A DNA stretch of 64,000 nucleotides, from positions 23,268,509 through 23,332,508 of the forward strand of contig JADWOT020000003.1 in assembly GCA_036345935.2 (NCBI GenBank). Reading direction: 5' to 3'. The stretch comes from Taenia hydatigena (lineage: Eukaryota > Platyhelminthes > Cestoda > Cyclophyllidea > Taeniidae). This document shows positions 57,201 through 64,000 of the stretch, piece after piece. The stretch's first letter is position 1, and each line of letters begins with the position of its first letter. A model generated the notes under the pieces. The model saw only the letters and a program-made list of their open reading frames with translations. It was not told the DNA's origin and did no database searches. The translations under genes were made by a program, and so were the position numbers.

Positions 57201-58873
57201 TAAATCCACGACTGGCTCTTTCACATCCACAACCTCTGCCACCTTCGGCTCTTCCGGTGGTCTTGAAGATTGTGGTTTCAAGAGGATATCGGGTTCAGTG
57301 AATCCGGGACACTTGTCATGTAAATATGGAGCCCCAGTGCAGGCGATAATCTGCTTAGAACCACTTCTACTTCGACAAGAATATGTAGATGCTGTGAGTT
57401 CCCTATAGCGCTCTGGTGGAACCTTTTTTGGAGGAGGCGATTCTGTTTCAGACGATTCAACCGGATGTTCATAAGCCGACCTCCCCTGAACTAGCCAATC
57501 CTGTAATTTCGATCTTCCATGGCGTAGATAGTGGTCTAAAATTTCAACACTTCGCGTATGCCTAAGAAGAACAAGAACAGAGCATTTCTGCTCCCGATCA
57601 TTGTCCATCTGCTTGACAGCTACATCCTCCAGAACTGCCGTAATCGCACTCAATTTAGGTGGCACTTCTACTGCGTAGGTTCCTAAAAAAAGGAAAACTA
57701 AAATCTGACCTCAAACAGATCGCACTTTTTTCGTAGTTTTTGTAGACCCGACTACGAGCCACGGAGAGCATTTGTTCGGCTTGACTCATAAGGAGCCAGT
57801 TAGCACATTTTCCGTCCCTCCGAAGTGATGAAATTTGTGCCGACTTGCTCATTCGGAGAGACGAAAGTTCGGCTTGACGAAGATCCTCGAAAGCATCCAA
57901 AAAGGTAACTGCATCGTAATCGATGAGTTGGAAAAGAAGGCGCCTCAAGCCAGCAACGTCAGCCAAAAGACCATGGCTGGTTTGAGTCAAATGATGCCAG
58001 ATAGGATCAATATACGAACTAGTCTAGGAAAAAGAGGTTCGAGTAAAACTAGGGACATCCAAACCAGTTGATGAAATGAATTGGTCAGAGCCGATTCAAG
58101 AGTAAATTCATCATTATTTAGGATTGGGTTGATATCGACAAGCTCATGAAGAGTAGCTTTAATCATCTCCAAAAGACATCGTTGACAAGTGGAACTTTCT
58201 TCTGTCAAAAATACCTAAAGGATGGGATTCAACACTTTGAACTAGACACAAAAACACCTACCTGGACTTCTTCGACGTTTAAAGGACAATTTGACAGCGC
58301 ATTGACCACGTCCAAATTAAACCTTGGCCAAAGAAGAAGCCTTGAGATACCAAACTGATTCATAAGATGTTCGACTCGATTATAACCAGACATAAGAGCA
58401 ATGGCGTTATCCGTGAATGCTTTTATGAAGATATGTGGATTCCTTTCCCTCAACAACCGAAGCACAAAAGACTCCTGACTAGACTCGTGAAGATTATGAC
58501 ATCGCAAAACGAGCACTCCAGTAACAAGTTCAACAGGCATTGTCCCTCTAAGCAAGTCAACGACAAGAATTCGGGAACTGACAAAAACAACCCCACCGCG
58601 GCGGTAGGCTTCAAGACGCTCCTGAGCGTTAACATCAGCTGTGATTATAAAAGGGCTGTAGGCTTCGTCTTCAAGGACAAATTTAGCCTTGATATACTTA
58701 GCTTCTGGGACGGAATAATTTGATATTAACACCAAATTGTGAGGATCATTGTGCAGCTTGATAAGTGTATATAATATAGCGTCAAGATCAAGTCCCTCTG
58801 CACAAACGAACATGCAACTGTCTTCATTGATGTCAAGGAGAATATTTTTTTCATAATCCAGTAGCACAGACAT
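54246..58873 (-). CDS. ERCC4: DNA repair structure-specific endonuclease XPF (ERCC4)
   Basis: Catalytic subunit of the XPF-ERCC1 nuclease, which cuts the damaged strand 5' of lesions in nuclear nucleotide excision repair and acts in crosslink repair. I reconstruct nine exons on the minus strand: 58873-58262, 58214-58065, 58023-57726, 57682-56850, 56405-56208, 55695-55508, 55462-55126, 54680-54517 and 54408-54246. All introns are GT-AG; the phases add up to 980 codons and a TAA. Residues 1-350 form the degenerate helicase-like part ([17 protein letters not shown]). The nuclease has [12 protein letters not shown] (exon 5) and [18 protein letters not shown] (706-723, exon 6), with the GD...ERKxxxD residues intact. 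The C-terminus (about 880-970) carries the helix-hairpin-helix pair with [12 protein letters not shown] and KLYNFL, used for ERCC1 binding. The human protein has 916 residues. Introns 1, 2, 3 and 6 are only 41-47 bases. The start at ATG 58873 matches the family N-terminus. Confidence 0.93.
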
Positions 58874-59160
58874 CAAAGACCGAGGCTAGTACTGTACGTA
58901 AAGGCTAACTTGCAAAACCTGTTAATCCGGAATCGTGTCAAAATTGTTCAAGCAAATGCATAGCTCTTTAAAACATTGAATGGTTTTACTGATGCAAAAT
59001 TGAATCCTAGCCTTACATTGGTCGCTATATCAAAGACACTGTTTCGGTGATTAGGCCGTCATAAAAAACGACGAACATTGTTTCAGACGATTCAATAACG
59101 CTGTTTTATTCCTTACTTATATCACGAATTTCCCACCACACATCCACACATGTGTCTATA

Positions 59161-59195
59161 TGTATATATATATATATATATACACATACATATAG
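59161..59195. repeat. TA/CA-type microsatellite
   Basis: A run of alternating T and A (about 59161-59182) followed by ACACATACATATA. A simple-sequence repeat between the XPF start and the nested LTRs. Confidence 0.85.
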
Positions 59196-59404
59196 AGATG
59201 AACGGGCACTTTAATTGTGTCAAGTTGTATCTGCTTTCATCAAAGGGCATTCTGCACTCCATTTGACATCTCATTAAGCACTGTCGTCTCACCTTCTATT
59301 ACTCCTATGTTCTACATTAAAACAAGATTAAGTTTCAAATATTCTGTGACCTGTTTCGCAATTAACTTCTATGTATATTTTTAGCTACCATAAAATGCTG
59401 CCTA

Positions 59405-59750
59405 TGTTGACCTGAGATTTCCTTGAAGACAAAAGAAGGCATAATAATGGGGCATATATGCATACACATATCTACATTGTAGTACTTTGTTTGAACTACC
59501 AGTTTTGGTCAAGGTCACAGGGGTGGTCATACTACCTTAGCCGCGTAGGCTGGTCTCCGGGCCATGCCAGCAGCTTATGTCCCTCTGTACGATGAATATA
59601 TGTGTTCTACTCTAGTATTCTGCCTTCTTTTGCCTTCGAGGGAGCTTTGGGATGCTGCATCTATACATACATAGCAGAGAGATCGGGGCTACTGATAGAA
59701 CCCGGAGGTTAGCTCATCCGGCGAAACCAGGAGTTAAACAAACAACTAAC
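59405..59750 (-). mobile_element. LTR, family 1, interrupted by a second LTR
   Basis: A minus-strand LTR. The first part, 59405-59477, begins TGTTGACCTGAGA and has CTTGAAGACAAAAGAAGGCA. The second part, 59660-59750, resumes with AGCAGAGAGATCGGGGCTAC and ends near GAAACCAGGAGTTAAACAAA. Joined, the two parts make about 164 bases, near full LTR length. The plus-strand LTR at 59478-59659 sits between them, so this copy was there first. Confidence 0.65.
59478..59659 (+). mobile_element. LTR, family 1, nested in an older LTR
   Basis: A 182-base plus-strand LTR from TGTAGTACTTTGTTTGA to TTTGGGATGCTGCA. It is the best full-length match to the 5' LTR at 42155-42342. It lies within the opposite-strand LTR 59405-59750. 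Flanking sequence is low-complexity (TACAT and TCTAT), so the target duplication is not clear. Confidence 0.8.
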
Positions 59751-60374
59751 GTTTTATAGTACTATTCTATATGTGATTTCATTGAAATTTGCTGCATATA
59801 ATTTACAGTGTAGGTGAAGGCACCTTTTGGGTGAACCATCTGCTTGATTTTTCCTATTATCATCCGAGATAAACAAATAACAGGCCACATCAACTCCGTA
59901 TTCGTCCGTTTTGAATAAAGCTGTGACGGTATGGCTATTTGATGGATCGCATGCCTATGTGCGCCATTTAGTTACATAGGCCGCATTTTGACTCTCCAGC
60001 TATGCCTGCAGCCGTGGTATCCGGAGCCTCCAACAAATGCTGGGCGTCTATTGGCACGGCTTTATAGCCATGGTCCAGTGCAGAAGCGCAGCTTGTGTAG
60101 ACTGGAATTTTCCGGAAGTAAACTATCAAATCACCACACAGCCTCCCATTCTTTTTGTACGCTAAAATGAATCCTCTTGAATGTGGGTGCTGCTTATTAT
60201 CACTTCAGGAAGGATCAAGGGCGCTAAAGGAGCATTCATTTTAACTCTATCTAATAGCAAGGTCTGATGATAGCGCAAAGGAGGGCCGAAACGTTGTGGG
60301 CATGAGTCGAACGCCACAGTTTCAAGATGGAACCAACGTGGTAGAGGGCTTAATTAAAATATGTATTCTTTGTC
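59751..60374. other. Intergenic, repeat-like
   Basis: No gene. A frame of 60 codons at 59988-60170 has no motif. At 60264-60292 CTGATGA and CGAAAC occur 16 bases apart, recalling a hammerhead core, but the pairing fails (see rejected items). RIKGAKGAFI just upstream recalls the end of a GIY-YIG-type retroelement protein, far too short to call. Confidence 0.3.
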
Positions 60375-60866
60375 TTGTACTTCCAGTTACATCCCATGTG
60401 CTTCTGTGTTAAGTGCAGCCAACTACAAGACATCGCATCATTTAGAGAGTGTTACTTATTACTTATTTCTTTACTTGTAGTATGTACTGTGGCATTGGTG
60501 TGTCGCGTTCTCATCAAGAAAATCTGCTATAAACAAATGTTTTTCTGCTCTATTCATTGTTATTATCCCCGGGAATGCTTAATGTTAATATCTTTTCATC
60601 AGTTCTTTCGAGAACGCCAGCTATATAAAACTCTGAAATTGATGACTCCATTCCTCTCAGTATCAATTCCAAACAAGAGTTGTGAAGAGCGTCTTTTAGA
60701 CCATCCCACTATTCTTTATGAAAGCAACTTTCTCTGCCACCTTACCCTGCGTGTAGACTTTGCAGCAGTCATCGAATTGCGCGCACTTGCCTACGCTAGG
60801 GTTGATTGGTCCTCAATACCCAATCGGTTGCCGCCCTTAATGTATGCAAGAGCACATGCGTCTTAG
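60375..60866 (+). CDS. Unassigned 163-codon open frame
   Basis: A long plus-strand frame ending at TAG 60864-60866, 70 bases before the start of the transporter gene. It is open from TTCCAG (60381-60386), a possible splice acceptor, and the first ATG follows at about 60396. It has one hydrophobic span, CYLLLISLLVVCTVALVC, and many cysteines. It does not resemble the transporter N-terminus. It may be an upstream exon of another transcript or chance. Confidence 0.25.
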   Translation: MYFQLHPMCFCVKCSQLQDIASFRECYLLLISLLVVCTVALVCRVLIKKICYKQMFFCSIHCYYPRECLMLISFHQFFRERQLYKTLKLMTPFLSVSIPNKSCEERLLDHPTILYESNFLCHLTLRVDFAAVIELRALAYARVDWSSIPNRLPPLMYARAHAS

Positions 60867-60935
60867 CAACGCACTTAGCTCTCCTTCGTTTTCGCATACT
60901 CACGCAGGGGAGAACAATTGCCACATCGCAATGCT

Positions 60936-61949
60936 ATGATGTCAAGCATTTCCATGGAACACCTAACTCCCGTTGTCGGGAGCACTTTTGGAGTGAATGA
61001 TGAATTCAGTAGCGAGAATGAATTGGTGCATCGCAAACCCCCCATTATCGAGGCTATCCTCAATGAGCTAGGATTTGGGTGGTTCCAGGTTCGAATGATA
61101 GTCATTCTTGGTGTAGCCCACTCCACCGACACGATGGAAACTATTATCCAAGCGATCCTAGGCCCCAGTCTTCGTTGCTATTGGCGTCTATCAGCCGACT
61201 ATGTGGCTCTCCTCACCAGTCTTGTATTCCTTGGCAGTTGTATCGGTGCAGTTCCGTTGGGCTACGCCGCAGACGTTTATGGAAGACGCTCAATTTGTTT
61301 ATTCTCCTGCCTGGTTTTGATGTACCTCTCCTGGTTGTGTGCCATCAGTCCAACCTACGCATGGATGGCTTCTCTACGCTTCCTTTCCGGTCTTTTCATT
61401 GGCGGAGTATTAACGGCTGGAAGCTCGCTTCTTTCAGAGACAATGCCATCAAAATTTCAAGCCCCGGGCCAGCTGATAACCAACAATTTCGAGGCTCTTA
61501 TTGGTGTCATTACAGCTGCAATTGGGCTGGGATGCCTAGAAGGGCAATTGAACTGGAGATTCTTCGTCTTTTTCACCACGTTTCCTTTAGCTCTCTGTGC
61601 TATCGCCTTAGTGTTCTTTGCTTTCGAATCTCCTGTATATTTGTATTGCAAAAAGCAGACACAAGAAGCTGCAAATGTGCTCGATAAAGTGGCCATTACA
61701 AATCGACGAATCCCAAGGAATTCAACAAGTGTAGTTTCCTTCCTGGGTCGTATTCGAGAAGCCGATGAAGCAGAGGACTTTCGCATTTCAAAAGTCGGTG
61801 TCAAAGAGTTATACGCTCTGCTTATTCGTCGCCGACCTTGGCTCCTCCTACTGCTGCTGTGTTTGAACTTCTCCTGGGGCTTTCTAATCTACGGTGGAAC
61901 TACAATTCTTCCCGTAGAATTAGCTGCTGGTCCCAGAATGTGCATTCAG
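60936..61949 (+). CDS. SV2/SVOP-like major facilitator transporter (first large exon)
   Basis: N-terminal half of a twelve-span transporter related to SVOP and SV2 of the SLC22-like branch, located in membranes such as synaptic vesicles in other animals; the substrate is unknown. From ATG 60936, 338 codons are read to a splice donor CATTCAG/GTTAGC at 61949/61950. A cytoplasmic N-terminus of about 35 residues is followed by ELGFGWFQVRM, the usual entry to span 1. The facilitator motif GYAADVYGRRS is at 109-119, then RFLSGLFIGG at 148-157 and SETMP at 168-171. Further spans follow, and LLIRRRPWLLLLLL begins the second half. The exon starts after an acceptor (CACGCAG, 60901-60907). The second half of the protein is not found in the next 2 kb, so the gene extends beyond the window or has a long intron. 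It is divergent from XPF. Confidence 0.85.
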
Positions 61950-64000
61950 GTTAGCTTGAGCATTAATGATAGACTAGAAATTGTTTGTCAAAGTACCGAT
62001 TTTCTAAGTATGAGGTTCGGTGGTCACTTTAATTCGCTTTTGAAAGGCATTGACTGTTTGCTAATTCGTAAAGAGAAAAGTGAATTTCAGAGCCTTTAAA
62101 GGACTCATAAATCTATTTTTAGATAACCTGCCAGAGAGACTTAAATTGTCCATTTAGTGTATACTTGGAAGAAGTGTTTCCCCATCTCCCTGTTTGGTGG
62201 GCAACTGGTCTGTCCAATCATCCTACAGCCTAAACATACCACATTATTATCTAAAATTCGAACGAAGTGAAAAAATAGAAGAGCTCAATTTCATCTGACT
62301 AATAAGGGGTTTACCTGTGTAAAGGAAGCTGTATCCGTGTTATAGATAAGTGGGCGAGTGTACTTTTAAGTTATTTCACCATTTAATTGGTAACAAAACC
62401 CAGCAAATTTTTTCGATGCGCCTTTACGTCTAGTATTCGAACCTTAGGCGTCCTACCTATATTATTTATTTTTAATAAATGCGCCCTTATTTTACGGCGT
62501 GGATCTTTTCTCCGACCAGTGTCAGAATTTTCATGATTTACAATAGCATTGTTAGCTCCCTCCTTTCTTCTGGTGGATCCCTATCCCAAGCGACAGTTAA
62601 ATCTGCCCCCAGTTCCCTCTTTATTAACTTTATTTGAAGCACCCTAAAACACCTTAAAAATGGAGTTGAAAATCGGCGTTTCATCATTCCTTGTAAAAGT
62701 ATATTTTGAAATCAAAAATGGGTTAATGAGACTAGCATTTGTTGGTAAACGAAAAAGTTTATTGAAGTTTGGAGATTTGCATTTGACACAGGAAAGAGCT
62801 CCTTGCCTTGCAATAATGATGAACGAAGCGAAATGACAATTGGCCGCGACTCATCGTGTCACGCGCTGTCACTACGAGGTCGTCATCTCTACGACTAACA
62901 CACCAGTTGCCCCGATGAGAGTAAAATTATTCTGCCATGCGCTAAATATTGTGGGCTAAGGGCGTAAGAGCCCGCCAGAAGCACAGCCTCACCTCTGTCA
63001 GCAAAGCCGCTCAATATGGCGCTATATCTCTCTCTTCTCCGAGTAATCCTTTTACTTAACGATTAATTTTCTAAGGGAGGATTACATTAATATATGATGA
63101 GTTCTTTGGTTTGGAGTTTATTCTACCGATTTATTATTCCAAGTAGTCACGCACATTTGGGTAACCTGTGTACGATCGGCGTATGGGCCAATTTCTCTGC
63201 ATTTCATGTCATTGTGCAACCTTCTGTCTAGTCATCACCCATTGTTTGTCCCTCAAATGGCTGATTTGTGTGTGCCAGCACAGCAGTCGGAATGTCCACT
63301 TATTTTATTGGTATGGCGTCAGAGTTGTCTTAACTGTAGACTAGTCGTTCATGCTAACAATGGCTTTTGTGTGCAAGAAGTTGCGTTGTGGAGAGCCAGG
63401 TGGACCTGATGCTAAATTGGAGCGAATGCTTATGCAACTACACGGTCGCTGATGCATTGAATAAATAATGCAAAAGCTGATATAATCGTAGATTCTTTGG
63501 AAAAATGTTTAACATTCAACAGAAAAACGCAGAGTTTTATTACTTCTGTCATTTGTAAAAGGATCATTTCTTGCATCACAAAAAGCCTTACATCTGACTA
63601 GAAAGTCTCAGCTCTTGTGGTTACGATACGATGGAATTAAACTGCATTAATAGGCCCTACTCTGATGCTTACCTCTAAACCAAAAGACTAGGCGTATGCA
63701 GGTCTGAACATTACAAAAAAATTTGCCTCTCAGAAAAGAAAAGGAGTGAGTAAAATAGCAAGTAGCTATTGTTCAGAATGCCAGATGCCTACCTGCATTG
63801 ACGTACTGTCAATCATTCAGGCTTACTACCAGCCTACATTAATGCCTCTAAAAGTGCTCAAAGCTTCACACCCCTCCAGTAGGGGAATGTCTCCATTTAG
63901 ATGACGAACTAATGAGTGGATGGTTATATGAATTTAATGGGATTGGGTTGCCAAAACTTACTTTGCTTTACAGTTTGTAAGTATTCTAGCAAAACCCAAA
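61950..64000. other. Intron and/or intergenic, no exon recognised
   Basis: I searched for the remaining transporter segments (the loop after span 7 and the second sugar-transporter-like motif) and found none. Reading past the donor at 61949 continues open to 62099 without family similarity. A 67-codon frame at 63206-63409 has no motif. No repeat of the two LTR families is seen. Confidence 0.5.

Noticed and set aside
60264..60292. Hammerhead ribozyme-like core (CTGATGA ... CGAAAC) as found in some retroelements
   Set aside because: The 16 bases between the two boxes do not form stem II, and no matching stem I partner or cleavage triplet follows. At most a worn relic.
61079..61687. A 202-codon plus-strand frame
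   Set aside because: It overlaps the transporter exon in another frame; the transporter frame has the family motifs, so this is a shadow.

Overview
The window looks like a piece of a flatworm chromosome, most probably from a tapeworm. This is an inference from four things: an AT-rich, gene-poor eukaryotic sequence; a complete multi-exon XPF gene with several introns of only 41-47 bases; an SV2/SVOP-like transporter; and short non-autonomous LTR elements of the TRIM kind, which have been reported from taeniid tapeworms. No bacterial, phage or CRISPR feature is present.

The first 48 kb is sparse. Its main content is a dispersed family of small intronless genes of about 109 codons that I cannot assign to any known protein family. 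Five copies are intact (6441-6770 +, 8884-9213 -, 18854-19183 +, 29307-29645 -, 44375-44701 +). One more is cut by the left edge (2-241 +), and at least three are clear relics (2317-2562 -, 20894-21170 +, 25965-26210 +). Several weaker relics or far-diverged copies lie at 28.1, 33.9, 45.4, 46.4 and 47.9 kb. The proteins share a CxCR motif, an I/V-D-S motif and a tyrosine-rich acidic tail. Codon comparison shows that they have been kept under protein-level selection. A non-coding block downstream of several copies is also recognisable. At 6885-7358 and 8279-8752 this block forms inverted arms of 474 bases that differ at one position, although the two flanking genes are only about 40% identical as proteins. 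This is the pattern left by gene conversion.

Between 34.3 and 36.4 kb there is an intronless AGC-type protein kinase gene (35100-36359 -) and, just downstream, a broken copy of the same gene (34373-34950 -).

Mobile-element remains are scattered through the window. LTR family 1 has two full TRIM-like elements (38364-39175 -, 42155-42941 +), solo LTRs at 4.2, 18.1 and 45.8 kb, and a nested LTR pair at 59.4-59.75 kb. LTR family 2 has two solo LTRs (16740-16964 and 32369-32596). Three insertions have perfect 5-base target duplications.

The last 16 kb is more gene-like. It holds a small two-pass membrane protein (48939-49247 +), unassigned exons on the minus strand (51.5-53.8 kb), a 91-codon candidate gene (53961-54236 +), the complete nine-exon XPF/ERCC4 repair endonuclease (54246-58873 -), and the first large exon of an SVOP-like major facilitator transporter (60936-61949 +) that runs off the recognisable region. 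XPF and the transporter are divergent and are separated by about 2 kb of repeat-rich sequence.
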